This document shows, piece after piece, positions 9,346 to 18,545 of a stretch of DNA of 64,000 bases. Source of the stretch: Gammaproteobacteria bacterium. GTDB lineage: Bacteria > Pseudomonadota > Gammaproteobacteria > Pseudomonadales > Halieaceae. The translations under genes and the position numbers were made by a program. The stretch is taken from the NCBI GenBank assembly GCA_030427485.1, contig JAUICG010000018.1:1-64000 (forward strand). Reading direction: 5' to 3'. Under the pieces are notes generated by a model. That model did not search any database, was not told where the DNA came from, and worked only from the letters and a program-made list of their open reading frames with translations. Each line of letters opens with the position of its first letter. Positions within the stretch are counted from its first letter, which is position 1.

Positions 9346-10356
9346 CTAAGGAGTCGACCGCGGGCAGAGGGCTGCGTCGAGATGCCCGGCCTGCACCATC
9401 CAGCGCAGGGTGTCGTCGAAGGTATCCCTGGCATCGCGCAGCCGCAGCCCGCGCTTTTCCAGTTCATCGCTGTTTGCGATATTCGGCCAGAGCGTGGCGT
9501 AGCGCATGGTTTCCGCCGAGACCGGTGTATCGATCGGCCTGAACTTCCGGGCGATATCCAGCAGTTGCCCGAGCAGGCGCAATTTCCAGCCCTGGGCGGG
9601 GATGCGCTGCAGGTGGCAACCGGAGACAGCTTCGATGATATCCGCCTGTTCCGTCCACGTGCTGTAGACGCCGGGCAGCAGGAAACGCCCGCTGCCGCCC
9701 TGCGACACCAGCGAGCAGATAAACGCCGCGAGGTCGCGCACGTCGATGTATTGCATGCCGCCCTCCCCGAAAATACGGAAGCCGTTTTCGATGCGATGCT
9801 TCACGGCCTTGCAGGAATCGGAAAAACCCGGGTCGTCAGGGCCGATAACCCCGCCGGGGTAGACGATCGCAATCGGTTCACCGCGCGCCTGCAGCTCGCG
9901 CAGGTAGACCTCGGCGTCGAACTTGCTCTGCCCGTAGGGCATCCTGGAGGGGCTGGGGGCGGCCTCCGGCGTGACCTTGCGGCCGTCGGGATCGAAAATC
10001 GCGGTGATACTGGAGAGGCAGACGATCCGGCCGATGCCGGCCGCCACCGCGGCGTCGACCACATTGCGGGTGCCGCCCACATTGACCGCCCGCAGCTGCG
10101 CGGTGGTTGAGCCCATCGGCGTGGCGGCGGCGGCATGCACCACCGCGTCACAACCCGCCAGCGCGCGCCGGACCGATGCCGCATCCGTGATATCGCCAGT
10201 CGCCAGCGCCGGCATGCCCTCGCCCAGTGCCCGGAAGTATCTGCCGGCCTTCGCCTCGTCACGCACCAGCAGGCGCACGGCATGGCTGCCGCCGAGCAGC
10301 TGCCGGGCCACGTGGGAACCGACAAAACCGGTACCGCCGGTCACCAGGACGTTCAT
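9346..10356 (-). CDS. NAD(P)-dependent epimerase/dehydratase (extended SDR)
   Basis: A 336-residue extended short-chain dehydrogenase/reductase. The Rossmann glycine motif GGTGFVGSHVA is at residues 7-17, an HAAA motif follows at about 75, and the catalytic pair is YGQSK (YxxxK) near residue 147. It most resembles atypical NAD-dependent epimerase or 3-beta-hydroxysteroid dehydrogenase-like proteins that act on hydroxyl or keto groups of hydrophobic substrates. It is the last gene of a four-gene operon (NTF2-like, P450, ferredoxin, SDR), 10 bp after the ferredoxin. A dehydrogenase following a P450 hydroxylation step is a reasonable reading, but the substrate is unknown. Confidence 0.8.
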   Translation of the reverse strand: MNVLVTGGTGFVGSHVARQLLGGSHAVRLLVRDEAKAGRYFRALGEGMPALATGDITDAASVRRALAGCDAVVHAAAATPMGSTTAQLRAVNVGGTRNVVDAAVAAGIGRIVCLSSITAIFDPDGRKVTPEAAPSPSRMPYGQSKFDAEVYLRELQARGEPIAIVYPGGVIGPDDPGFSDSCKAVKHRIENGFRIFGEGGMQYIDVRDLAAFICSLVSQGGSGRFLLPGVYSTWTEQADIIEAVSGCHLQRIPAQGWKLRLLGQLLDIARKFRPIDTPVSAETMRYATLWPNIANSDELEKRGLRLRDARDTFDDTLRWMVQAGHLDAALCPRSTP

Positions 10357-10366
10357 CGTGCGGACA

Positions 10367-10579
10367 CTATTCCTCGGACACGGTAATCACGTGATTGGGA
10401 CAGTAGTTCGCCGCCAGCATCACCTTTTCGCGCAGTTCTTCGGGCGGGTTTTCCTGCAGGACAACGACCTGTGAGTAACCCTCGTCGGATTCAACCACAT
10501 CGAATACCTCGGGGCACTCGCCGAGGCAGACGCTGTGTCCCTGGCACAATTCCCGATCCACGGTGATTTTCATCGCCAT
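10367..10579 (-). CDS. Ferredoxin, P450 redox partner
   Basis: A 70-residue single-cluster ferredoxin. Cysteines at positions 12, 18, 22 and 60 fit the small P450-associated ferredoxin pattern (C-x5-C ... CP near the end). In such proteins three cysteines bind a [3Fe-4S] cluster. Cys22, in ECPEVF, is an extra residue that could allow a [4Fe-4S] form. The ATG at 10579 has GGAGG nine bases before it. It lies 14 bp after the CYP51-like P450, the same partner order as in Mycobacterium tuberculosis (Rv0764c-Rv0763c), so electron delivery to that P450 is the likely role. No ferredoxin reductase gene is nearby. Confidence 0.9.
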   Translation of the reverse strand: MAMKITVDRELCQGHSVCLGECPEVFDVVESDEGYSQVVVLQENPPEELREKVMLAANYCPNHVITVSEE

Positions 10580-10593
10580 CGCTGTTCGCCTCC

Positions 10594-11949
10594 CTATGCG
10601 CGCTTCTTGTAGCGCAGCCGACAGGGTGAACTCGGCTTCAATACCATCGCGGAGAAGTCATCGCGATAGGTGTGCGGCGGGTCAACCAGTTCGAACTCGT
10701 AGCGCGTCAGCAGGGCCGCGAAAATCGACTTCAGCTGCATCAGCGCAAAAGCGTTCCCGGCGCATTTGTGGGGCCCGCCGCCAAAGGGGATATAGGCCCA
10801 CATCAGCTCCGGCGTATTGGCCCTCGGCCGGTCCGGGTCGAAGCGCTCCGGATCGGGGAAGTACTCGGGGTTGCGGTGCGAGCCGTAGGTGGAGATCGCC
10901 ACCGTCTTGCCCGCCTCGATCAGGGTGCCGTTGTAGTCGATGTCCTCGATCACCCGACGCATCAACAACACCAGCGGCGGGTGCAGCCGCAGCACCTCCT
11001 CGATAAAGGACTCGAGGCGCGGGATCTCGCGCAGCGCCTCGAACGTCAGCGCCTGGCCGTCGGCAAACAGGGTGTTCAGCTCCTCGAGCACATTCGCCGC
11101 ATAGTCCGGGTTGCGCGCCAGTTCGATGGCGGTCCAGGCGGCGGTGCCGGAGCTGGTATGGTGACCGGCAAACATCGTGGCGATGACGAGGCCTGTGATT
11201 TCATTGTCGGTCAACCGTGAGCCGTCTTTGTAGGTGCCTGACATGAAGGTTTCCAGCGCATCGCCGTACGCCACATCGCTGTTGGCGCGGCGTTCCGCGA
11301 TAATCGCGCTGATCAGTTCCTGCAGCCGCGCCCGGGCCTTGTCGCGTGCGGCGAACAACGGCTGCTGCAGGTAGGGATCGACAAACGCGATGGCCTGCAG
11401 GCCTTTCTCCAGGTCGTGGTAGAGCGCCTTGAATTCCTCGGTCATCTTGTGGCGGAAATCGGAACCGAGCAGGCAGTGGCAGGCCGTGTGCAGGGTCAGG
11501 CGAATGAATTCGTCGAGAAAGTCTAGCTCGCCCTCGTCGCCCCACTCCGCCACCCAGTCCTGCACTTCCTGCGCGATGATGTTCGCGTAGTTTTTCATGT
11601 TCTGGTAGCGCAGCGCGTCCACCTGGATTTTCAACTGGGTCTTCATGCGGTCCGGCGGCGCGTCGAAAATCACGCCCTTGCCGAATACGGGCACTGTCGC
11701 CTGGTAGGCGGCCGCGCGGCTCAGCTTCTTGTCCAGCGTTTTGAGAAAGGCCTCCTGGGCCCGCGGGCCGCTCATCAGGACCGTCTGCTGGCCGGCCATG
11801 TTGTACTCGGCCAGTTCGCCGCACTCGGCGTTGCAGCGCATCAGGAATTCGGCGAAGTTGACGTCGAATTCCTCCATGTGACCGACGCCGGGCTTTTCAC
11901 CGCTTACCTTCGGCGGCAGTTTCAGTTCAGACACGGCTGCTTCAGGCAT
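10594..11949 (-). CDS. Cytochrome P450, CYP51-like
   Basis: A 451-residue soluble P450 with no membrane anchor. The haem-binding loop FGGGPHKCAG places the thiolate at Cys396. The ExxR segment EEVLRLHPP is near residue 315. The I-helix AGHHTSSGTAAW (about 260) is the CYP51-type oxygen-activation motif with HTSSGT. The early AYQATVPVFGKGVIFDAPPDR stretch also follows the CYP51 B-helix pattern. By recall, similarity to mycobacterial sterol 14-alpha-demethylase runs over the full length. Sterol synthesis genes are absent from the window, so the natural substrate may be a steroid, terpenoid or other hydrophobic molecule. It sits between an NTF2-like protein and a ferredoxin in one operon. Confidence 0.88.
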   Translation of the reverse strand: MPEAAVSELKLPPKVSGEKPGVGHMEEFDVNFAEFLMRCNAECGELAEYNMAGQQTVLMSGPRAQEAFLKTLDKKLSRAAAYQATVPVFGKGVIFDAPPDRMKTQLKIQVDALRYQNMKNYANIIAQEVQDWVAEWGDEGELDFLDEFIRLTLHTACHCLLGSDFRHKMTEEFKALYHDLEKGLQAIAFVDPYLQQPLFAARDKARARLQELISAIIAERRANSDVAYGDALETFMSGTYKDGSRLTDNEITGLVIATMFAGHHTSSGTAAWTAIELARNPDYAANVLEELNTLFADGQALTFEALREIPRLESFIEEVLRLHPPLVLLMRRVIEDIDYNGTLIEAGKTVAISTYGSHRNPEYFPDPERFDPDRPRANTPELMWAYIPFGGGPHKCAGNAFALMQLKSIFAALLTRYEFELVDPPHTYRDDFSAMVLKPSSPCRLRYKKRA

Positions 11950-11951
11950 GG

Positions 11952-12449
11952 CTAGTCCCTCTTCACCTGTTCAGTGGACATCACCGGCATCTCCTTCAGA
12001 ATGCCTTTCTCGACACACTCTTTCACCAGGTTGGTGATGTTGGTGTAGTCGTACATATCCAGCTGCTCCGACCACAGGTAATTGCCGCCGTACTTGAACC
12101 AGGACGCGCCGATCACCCGCATCGGGGTACCGTCCTCGCGCGTTGGCGCACCCGGTGGTACCTGCCACCAGGTACAGAAGGCCTCACCGCGGGTTTCGTC
12201 GATGACGATCTTGTCGTAGGGATAGGTCCAGCCCTTGTAGGGGTCCATCGCCGCACCGACGCAGGTCTCGCGCACGGTTTCCCGGTCATTGTATTCGTAC
12301 TTGCCGTTGGGCGTGTCCCAGCCGTAAGTGACATCCTCGGTATAAAAGTCGGCCAGGTGGCGCCAGTTGCCCTCCTTCTCCGCCCTGTCGTTGACCGCGA
12401 GCCAGCGGCGCATCATTTCTTCCATTTCTTCCCGGCTGTACGTTGACAT
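11952..12449 (-). CDS. SnoaL/NTF2-like protein
   Basis: A 165-residue protein of the NTF2-like alpha+beta-barrel type. The N-terminal helices (REEMEEMMRRWLAVNDRAEKEGNW) are followed by the characteristic LADFYTEDVTYGWDTPNGKY strand. Such proteins act as small isomerases, hydrolases or binding proteins, for example in steroid and polyketide metabolism. The ATG at 12449 is preferred over a codon 14 residues earlier because an AGGGAGA ribosome-binding site precedes it and the upstream residues do not fit the fold. It is the first gene of the operon and ends 2 bp before the P450 start. Specific function is unknown. Confidence 0.75.
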   Translation of the reverse strand: MSTYSREEMEEMMRRWLAVNDRAEKEGNWRHLADFYTEDVTYGWDTPNGKYEYNDRETVRETCVGAAMDPYKGWTYPYDKIVIDETRGEAFCTWWQVPPGAPTREDGTPMRVIGASWFKYGGNYLWSEQLDMYDYTNITNLVKECVEKGILKEMPVMSTEQVKRD

Positions 12450-12498
12450 GATGATCTCCCTGCGATTTCCAGAACAAAGCAGAAGATACAACGATTTT

Positions 12499-12518
12499 TT
12501 TATAGCTTCAACTATAAA
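12499..12518. promoter_or_regulatory. Divergent operator candidate between the P450 operon and the LLM oxidoreductase
   Basis: TTTATAG-N6-CTATAAA, a perfect 7-bp inverted repeat with TATAAA hexamers readable on both strands, sits midway between two divergent start codons (12449 and 12581). AT-richness is unlike the surroundings. It would suit binding of a dimeric repressor that controls both directions. No regulator gene is adjacent. Confidence 0.5.
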
Positions 12519-12580
12519 TATCGGTTGAGTGCGAAAACGGCCTGTGTCACACTGCCCCGCCTTGTCCCTGGAGCCTGTCT

Positions 12581-13441
12581 ATGAAGTTCTGGCAATCGCT
12601 GGCCTTTGTCGAAATGGAACAAATGGTGGAACTGGCGCGGTTTTGCGAGGAACTGGGCTTTCACGGCGTTTCCTACGGCGACCACCTGGTCACGACACAG
12701 GAGCAGGTCGACGAGTATCTGTACCGCGACAGCGGCAACGTGTTCTGGAGCCCGGACACCCACTGGCCCGATCCCTGGGTGGTGACCGCCTGCCTGGCCC
12801 AGGCGACGACCCGGCTGCACTTCCTGTCCACGATCTACATCCTGCCGCTGCGCGACCCCCTGAGCGCGGCCAAGGCCGTCTCCACCGCCGCCTACCTGTC
12901 CGGCGACAGGGTCACGCTGGGCGTCGGGGTCGGCTGGCAGAAAGCGGAATTCGACATGGTGGGCACCAACTTTCACAACCGGGGCAAGCGCATCGACGAG
13001 ATGCTCGACATCATGCCGCGCCTGATGTCCGGGCAGATGACCGAGTACCACGGCGAGTTCTACGACCTGCCGCCACTGAAAATGTCGCCCGGCACGAAGC
13101 GGCCCGTGCCCGTCCTGGTGGGCGGCTACGCGCCCGCCGCCCTGCGCCGGGCGGCACGCCACGACGGCTGGATGGCGACCTCGCATACCGAGGAGGAAAT
13201 CTACCCCCTGTTGGACACCCTGCGCACGGTCCGCGAGGCAGCGGGCGACAGCGACCGCGCGTTCGAGATATGGACCGGCGTCAAGAATCCCGGGGACGGC
13301 ACCCACGCGCGCCTGGCCGAGGCCGGGGTCACGATGGTCAACGGCACCAACTTCCTCTCCGAGGACGGCCTCACCACGCTGTCGTCGATCGATGACAAAA
13401 AGCGCAGGATCGAGGCGTTCGCCAAACGCTTCATGCCCTGA
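12581..13441 (+). CDS. LLM-class (luciferase-like) flavin or F420-dependent oxidoreductase
   Basis: A 286-residue TIM-barrel protein of the bacterial luciferase/F420-dependent oxidoreductase superfamily. An early LARFCEELGFHGVSYGDHL strand-helix unit, the GVGVGWQKAEFDMVG loop near residue 115 and PVLVGGYAPAALRRAARHDGWM are diagnostic. Family members are oxidoreductases or monooxygenases that use FMN or F420; the cofactor cannot be decided here. A GGAG lies 7 bp before the ATG. It is divergent from the CYP51-like operon and shares a 130-bp control region with it, so a common pathway is likely. It converges on uvrB. Confidence 0.85.
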   Translation: MKFWQSLAFVEMEQMVELARFCEELGFHGVSYGDHLVTTQEQVDEYLYRDSGNVFWSPDTHWPDPWVVTACLAQATTRLHFLSTIYILPLRDPLSAAKAVSTAAYLSGDRVTLGVGVGWQKAEFDMVGTNFHNRGKRIDEMLDIMPRLMSGQMTEYHGEFYDLPPLKMSPGTKRPVPVLVGGYAPAALRRAARHDGWMATSHTEEEIYPLLDTLRTVREAAGDSDRAFEIWTGVKNPGDGTHARLAEAGVTMVNGTNFLSEDGLTTLSSIDDKKRRIEAFAKRFMP

Positions 13442-13469
13442 CCGCGGCCCGCCTCAGCCCAGGCCAGCG

Positions 13470-13485
13470 GGCTGCCACGGCAGCC
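13470..13485. terminator. Stem-loop between convergent genes
   Basis: GGCTGC-CACG-GCAGCC forms a short GC-rich hairpin in the 72 bp between the LLM oxidoreductase and uvrB stops. A run of seven A follows it on the plus strand, but there is no plus-strand T-run after the stem. It may terminate both transcripts weakly; the case is not classical. Confidence 0.35.
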
Positions 13486-13513
13486 GGGAAAAAAAGCGAT
13501 GCGGCACGGGCGC

Positions 13514-15532
13514 CTACCCGACAAACGCGAGTTGCCTGATTTCAGCGACCTGGTCGCGCAGCGACGCGGCCTCCTCGAACTCCAGGTTTTTCGCGTGTTC
13601 CTGCATTTGCGCTTCGAGCTGCTTCAGTTTGCGCGACAGCGCCGCGGGCGAGAGTTTGGCGATGTCCTCCGCGTAGGCAAGTCGCGTTTCAGCCACTTTC
13701 TGCCCCCGGGTCCTGCCGCGGGTCGGCATGCGCCGGGCGCCCTCCATGATGTCCTGTACAGATTTCTCGACACCGGCGGGCGTAATATTGTGCGCCTTGT
13801 TGAAGGCGAGTTGCTTGTCCCGTCGACGGTCCGTCTCCGCCAGCGCGCGCTCCATCGACCCGGTCATCGAATCGGCATACAGAATCGCGCGGCCGTTGAG
13901 ATGCCGCGCGGCCCGCCCCATGGTCTGGATCAGTGAGCGCTCGGAGCGCAGGAAGCCCTCCTTGTCCGCGTCCAGTATCGCGACCAGCGACACCTCCGGC
14001 ATATCGAGACCCTCACGCAGCAGGTTGATACCCACCAGCACATCGAAAACCCCCAGGCGCAGGTCGTGAATGATCTCCACCCGCTCCACCGTGTCGATAT
14101 CGGAGTGCAGGTAGCGCACGCGCACACTGTGCTCACCGAGGTAATCCGTGAGGTCTTCCGCCATGCGCTTGGTGAGCGTGGTCACCAGCACCCGCTCGTT
14201 GCGTTCCACCACGGCGCGGATCTCCGCCAGCAGATCGTCCACCTGCGTCGTCGCCGGGCGCACCTGCACTTCCGGGTCTACCAGCCCGGTCGGGCGCACC
14301 ACCTGCTCCACCGTGCGCCCGGACTTTTGTTCCTCATACGGACCGGGGGTCGCCGATACGAACACACACTGCGTGGCCAGGCGCTCCCACTCCTCGAACC
14401 GCAGCGGGCGATTGTCGAGTGCGGACGGCAGGCGGAACCCGTACTCGACCAGGGTCTCCTTGCGCGAGCGGTCGCCCTTATACATCGCGCCGATCTGCGG
14501 AATACTGACGTGGGATTCATCCACGATCACCAGCGCATTGTCCGGCAGGTATTCAAACAGCGTGGGTGGCGGTTCGCCCGCGGCGCGGCCGGACAGGTAG
14601 CGGGAATAGTTTTCTATCCCCGTGCAGTAACCCAGTTCCCGGATCATCTCCATATCGTAGCGCGTGCGCTGTTCCAGGCGCTGTGCCTCCACCAGCTTGT
14701 CGTTGTCGCGCAGCTGCTTCAGGCGGTCCGCCAGTTCTTCTTCTATATTGCCGACCGCATCCAGCAGCACTTCACGCGGCGTGACGTAGTGGCTCTTCGG
14801 GTAAATCGTCACCCTGGGGACCTTGCTCTCCACCACCCCGGTGAGCGGATCGAACCAGCAGATATTGTCGATCTCCTCGTCAAACAGCTCGATCCGCACC
14901 GCGTCCCGCTCGGAATCGGCGGGGAAAATATCGATCACGTCGCCGCGCACCCGGTAGGTACCGCGCCGGAAATCCACATCGTTGCGGGTGTACTGCAGGT
15001 CCGCCAGTTGCCGCAGGATATCGCGCTGGTTGACGATTTCCCCGCGCGACAGGTGAATCAGCATCTTGAAGTAGGACTTGGGGTCGCCGAGGCCGTAGAT
15101 CGCAGAAACAGTGGCCACCACCAGGCAGTCGCTGCGCTCCATCAGGGCCTTGGTGGCGGACAGGCGCATCTGCTCGATGTGCTCGTTGATCGAGGCATCC
15201 TTTTCTATAAAGGTGTCGGAAGACGGCACGTAGGCTTCGGGCTGGTAGTAATCGTAGTAGGAGACGAAGTACTCGACGGCGTTGTTGGGGAAGAACTCCC
15301 TGAACTCGCCGTAAAGCTGCGCGGCCAGGGTCTTGTTGTGCGCCATCACGATGGTCGGCCGCTGTAACTGCTCCACCACATGCGCCATCGTGAAGGTTTT
15401 ACCCGAGCCGGTCACCCCGAGCAGCGTCTGCGCCGCCAGCCCGGCATTCGCCCCTTCCACAAGCTGGCGAATGGCCTCCGGCTGGTCGCCCGCGGGCTGG
15501 AAAGCGGACTCCACCTTGAAACGCCTGGACAC
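13514..15532 (-). CDS. uvrB: Excinuclease ABC subunit B
   Basis: UvrB (672 residues here) is the damage-verifying helicase-like subunit of UvrABC nucleotide excision repair. The Walker [10 protein letters not shown] is near residue 38 and the beta-hairpin [13 protein letters not shown] near 92. The DEAH-like VDESH and the helicase motif [17 protein letters not shown] follow, and the C-terminal UVR domain ([14 protein letters not shown] type) binds UvrC. The GTG at 15532 is chosen because GGGGGA precedes it by seven bases and the residues after it align with the usual start. A TTG eight codons upstream is an alternative. Its position next to tRNA-Asn is separate from the O-antigen side, where Pseudomonas keeps it. 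Confidence 0.97.
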   Translation of the reverse strand: MSRRFKVESAFQPAGDQPEAIRQLVEGANAGLAAQTLLGVTGSGKTFTMAHVVEQLQRPTIVMAHNKTLAAQLYGEFREFFPNNAVEYFVSYYDYYQPEAYVPSSDTFIEKDASINEHIEQMRLSATKALMERSDCLVVATVSAIYGLGDPKSYFKMLIHLSRGEIVNQRDILRQLADLQYTRNDVDFRRGTYRVRGDVIDIFPADSERDAVRIELFDEEIDNICWFDPLTGVVESKVPRVTIYPKSHYVTPREVLLDAVGNIEEELADRLKQLRDNDKLVEAQRLEQRTRYDMEMIRELGYCTGIENYSRYLSGRAAGEPPPTLFEYLPDNALVIVDESHVSIPQIGAMYKGDRSRKETLVEYGFRLPSALDNRPLRFEEWERLATQCVFVSATPGPYEEQKSGRTVEQVVRPTGLVDPEVQVRPATTQVDDLLAEIRAVVERNERVLVTTLTKRMAEDLTDYLGEHSVRVRYLHSDIDTVERVEIIHDLRLGVFDVLVGINLLREGLDMPEVSLVAILDADKEGFLRSERSLIQTMGRAARHLNGRAILYADSMTGSMERALAETDRRRDKQLAFNKAHNITPAGVEKSVQDIMEGARRMPTRGRTRGQKVAETRLAYAEDIAKLSPAALSRKLKQLEAQMQEHAKNLEFEEAASLRDQVAEIRQLAFVG

Positions 15533-15686
15533 TGGTTTTCCCCCGCGAGCTGCCAAAATAGCCGTTTATTATCATCCACATAGCGGCGAAATGCAGCCCA
15601 AAATCCCGGTGCGGCGAGAATGCCCAAATAGCGGTTGACCGGGGGCCGGTCGATCATTAATATACGCGACCTTCGGTTAACGCCAT

Positions 15687-15762
15687 TCCGCCTTAGCTCA
15701 GTTGGTAGAGCAAATGACTGTTAATCATTGGGTCGCTGGTTCGAGCCCAGCAGGCGGAGCCA
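15687..15762 (+). tRNA. tRNA-Asn (anticodon GTT)
   Basis: A complete cloverleaf: acceptor TCCGCCT/AGGCGGA, D arm with GCTC/GAGC, anticodon stem AATGA/TCATT around CTGTTAA (anticodon GTT), T arm CTGGTTCGAGCCCAG. Discriminator G and an encoded CCA end it. Length is 76 nt. A terminator follows 18 bp later. Confidence 0.97.
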
Positions 15763-15779
15763 TATACGCAGGAAATATC

Positions 15780-15808
15780 AAAGGGTTGCAGAGATGCAGC
15801 CCTTTTTT
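15780..15808 (+). terminator. Rho-independent terminator after tRNA-Asn
   Basis: AAGGGTTGCA and TGCAGCCCTT pair over 10 bp (one G-T) around a GAGA loop, followed by a run of T. It ends the tRNA-Asn transcript. The next 250 bp up to the following gene hold no gene that I can support. Confidence 0.88.
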
Positions 15809-16064
15809 ATTGCCTTGACCAATACAAATCCGTGACGAGACGGGCCGGCGCGTTTCCACTTTGCCGCGGCCGCCCTTCTCCCCGGTACCGGATTTCACTG
15901 CCGCCATCATTTTGGCAAAATTCCGCCCTCCCCGGAGATTCAACCCGGGCGGCTTCCGTGCGAGGATACGCGCCGCTGCCGCCATTCAGACCTCCGGGAG
16001 GTCCCGACCATGACACGCTATCGCTGTTGCCGTTTCGCCTGGCCACGGGCCGTTGACTAACGCC

Positions 16065-17948
16065 ATGTCGAACCCGGAAACATTCGGCACGCCGCTGGGT
16101 CTCGCGCCGGGCGGTGTCGCCGCCTACTCCTCGGATTACGATTCGGCGTCGGAGAAGGACTATCCCAACCGAACCGCCTTTCGCAGTTACTGCGACGGCA
16201 TCTACATGGGATACAAGTGGCAGTGTGTGGAGTTCGCGCGGCGCTGGATGTATGTCAACCACGGTTACATCTTCGACGACGTGGCGATGGCCTACGATAT
16301 CTTCGAACTGCGCTCGGTACGCAACCTCAACGATAATACACTGCTTCCGCTGCAGGCGTTTACCAACGGCAGCCGCCGCCACCCGGAGCCCGGTGCGCTG
16401 CTCATCTGGAAGGAAGGCGGCGAGTTCGAGCGCACTGGCCACGTGGCCATTGTCACCGCGGCTTCGCCGACCTATGTCCGCGTTGCCGAGCAGAATGTCG
16501 ACCACCAGTCCTGGGGCGAGGGCCGCGACTATGCGCGGGAATTGAAGGCGGGCGTCACACCGGACGGGGAGTACTGGATCACCTGCTCCTATGGCAACGC
16601 GGAAATCCTCGGCTGGATGATACAGACTGACGACAACCGCTATGCCAATCCCGTCGAGGAAGAGGACCCCGAACTATTGCTGCTGAAGAGCGTGCGGCAC
16701 GACCTGCCTCCCAGGCGAAACTCCTGGCTGAACATCGCCAACAGCGACGAGGGCGCTTTCGTCGACTTCATGGGGGGACACCGCCTCACCGCGGAAACCG
16801 ATGAGCAGAACCACTATTTCGTGATCGCCGAGTCGGCGGAGTCGCAACTGGCACATGCGAGCAACGAGTTGCACGGCCTGTTCATGCACGCCACGGAATA
16901 CGTGCTGGCCCACGAGGAACTCCTGCGCAGGTTTAACCTGCCCGCCTCGGTGCTGCCGAAGATACGGCAGTCCTGGGACAACCGCCTGAACGAAGTGATT
17001 ACCAGCCGCTTCGATTTCGCGATGACTCCGGGCGGCCTGAAAGTCTACGAGTACAACTGCGACTCCGCGTCCTGCTACATGGAAACCGGCAAGGTGCAGG
17101 GAAAATGGCTGGAGGCGTACGGCATCGACGATGGACACCACGGCGGTGCGAATATGTCAGCGGGGCTGGTCGAGGCATGGAAGAACAGTCAGGCGCGGGG
17201 CCTGGTACACATCCTGCGCGACGACGACCCCGAGGAAGCCTATCACGCCCTGTACATGGAGGAAGCGATCCGGGCCGCGGGCCTCAAGACCAAGATGCTG
17301 ATCGGCGTCGACGGGCTGGGCTGGAACCACCTCGGGGAAGTCGTCGATGCCGATGGGGAGCCCATCCGCTGGGTGTGGAAAACCTGGGCCTGGGAAACGG
17401 CCCTCGATGAAATCCGTATTCTGCTCGAGCAGTCGGAAAACAGACCCAAGCGCTACGAACCAGACCGGCGCAGGGGAACGGCGCTGCAACTATCGGACGT
17501 CCTCTTCCAGAAGCAGGTCATGGTATTCGAGCCGCTGTGGACCCTGATTCCGAGCAACAAGGCCATCCTGCCTGTGCTCTGGTCCCTGTTTCCCAATCAC
17601 CCGCTGTTACTGGAAGCCTCATTCACCCTGGAGGACACGCTCAAGTCCAGGGGCTACGTCGAAAAGCCCATCGTGGGTCGCTGCGGCTCCAACATCGCAC
17701 TGGTCGACGCCGACAACGCCGTGCTGGAGCATACGTCCGGTCAATTTGGCGCTAAGGACAAGGTGTACCAGGAATTTTTCCCGCTGCCCAGATTCGAGAA
17801 CAAGTATGTGCAGCTATCCACGTTCATGGCCTCGGGCGTGTATGCCGGCTGCGGCGTGCGGGTGGATCGATCGCGGGTCATCAACAGGGACAGCGATTGC
17901 CTGCCCCTGCTGGTGGTGAAGGACAAGAGCTTTCTCGGCGAATACTGA
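16065..17948 (+). CDS. gss: Bifunctional glutathionylspermidine amidase/synthetase
   Basis: A 627-residue two-domain enzyme. The N-terminal CHAP-type amidase (about residues 25-190) has the catalytic cysteine in WQCVEFARRW (Cys54) and histidine in TGHVAIVT. The C-terminal ATP-grasp-like synthetase (about 210-627) includes PGGLKVYEYNCDSASCYMETG, EPLWTLIPSNKAILP and VEKPIVGRCGSNI. It joins glutathione to spermidine with ATP and can hydrolyse the product. Length is close to E. coli Gss. ATG at 16065 is preferred over a TTG four codons upstream; neither has a strong ribosome-binding site. It is a single gene between tRNA-Asn and an ion channel. Confidence 0.95.
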   Translation: MSNPETFGTPLGLAPGGVAAYSSDYDSASEKDYPNRTAFRSYCDGIYMGYKWQCVEFARRWMYVNHGYIFDDVAMAYDIFELRSVRNLNDNTLLPLQAFTNGSRRHPEPGALLIWKEGGEFERTGHVAIVTAASPTYVRVAEQNVDHQSWGEGRDYARELKAGVTPDGEYWITCSYGNAEILGWMIQTDDNRYANPVEEEDPELLLLKSVRHDLPPRRNSWLNIANSDEGAFVDFMGGHRLTAETDEQNHYFVIAESAESQLAHASNELHGLFMHATEYVLAHEELLRRFNLPASVLPKIRQSWDNRLNEVITSRFDFAMTPGGLKVYEYNCDSASCYMETGKVQGKWLEAYGIDDGHHGGANMSAGLVEAWKNSQARGLVHILRDDDPEEAYHALYMEEAIRAAGLKTKMLIGVDGLGWNHLGEVVDADGEPIRWVWKTWAWETALDEIRILLEQSENRPKRYEPDRRRGTALQLSDVLFQKQVMVFEPLWTLIPSNKAILPVLWSLFPNHPLLLEASFTLEDTLKSRGYVEKPIVGRCGSNIALVDADNAVLEHTSGQFGAKDKVYQEFFPLPRFENKYVQLSTFMASGVYAGCGVRVDRSRVINRDSDCLPLLVVKDKSFLGEY

Positions 17949-18126
17949 ATCACGGGCGCGCAGTGCGGATGTGAGGCCGGCCGTTTCGCGCGGCCCTCTT
18001 CGGCGGCCAAGTCTGGTACAGTAAGCGCACAAGCCGGAGGCTGGCCTCGGCCCGGCACTGCGGCTCTCCCGGTGCGGTACCGGCCACCGCGCGCGTACAA
18101 GCAACCTCAATCAACCACGGTGTACC

Positions 18127-18495
18127 ATGGCCTTTACAATCACCTTCGTTAAACTGTTCTTCGCTGTGCTGGCAATGATATCGCCGATACTGCTCACGCT
18201 GGCCGCGGTGATTGTGGTGCTCGGACTGATTGCCGGCCACCGGGAGGGCTGGCGGCCGGCCGAGTCCCTGTACTGGGCGGCGATCACCGCGTTCACAGTC
18301 GGCTACGGCGACATACGCCCGCGCAAGCCGATGCCGCGCTTCCTCGCCGTTGCGATTGCGTGGACCGGCATCATGTTCACCGGCGTGATCGTTGCGGTCA
18401 CTGTGGCGTCAACACAGGAAGCGGTGAAACAACACGTCAGCCCGGCCGAGCTGAAGGAAGACCTGAAGCGGGTCATTGAAGACGGCACCGGATGA
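18127..18495 (+). CDS. Two-TM potassium channel protein
   Basis: A 122-residue membrane protein. A first hydrophobic segment (about residues 8-35), a pore helix and selectivity filter TAFTVGYGDIRP near residues 53-64, and a second membrane segment (about 70-95) make up the Ion_trans_2 pore unit. A short charged tail follows. TVGYGD is the classic K+ filter. Four copies would form a channel. There is no RCK or cyclic-nucleotide domain, so gating is unclear. It stands alone, 178 bp after gss. Confidence 0.85.
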   Translation: MAFTITFVKLFFAVLAMISPILLTLAAVIVVLGLIAGHREGWRPAESLYWAAITAFTVGYGDIRPRKPMPRFLAVAIAWTGIMFTGVIVAVTVASTQEAVKQHVSPAELKEDLKRVIEDGTG

Positions 18496-18545
18496 TCATC
18501 CAACCGCGTGTACGTGCGGCGTCAGTGCGCTGCGGGTAGAGCGAC

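Noticed and set aside
14066..15367. 433-codon plus-strand frame
   Set aside because: Antisense to uvrB, which is complete with all motifs.
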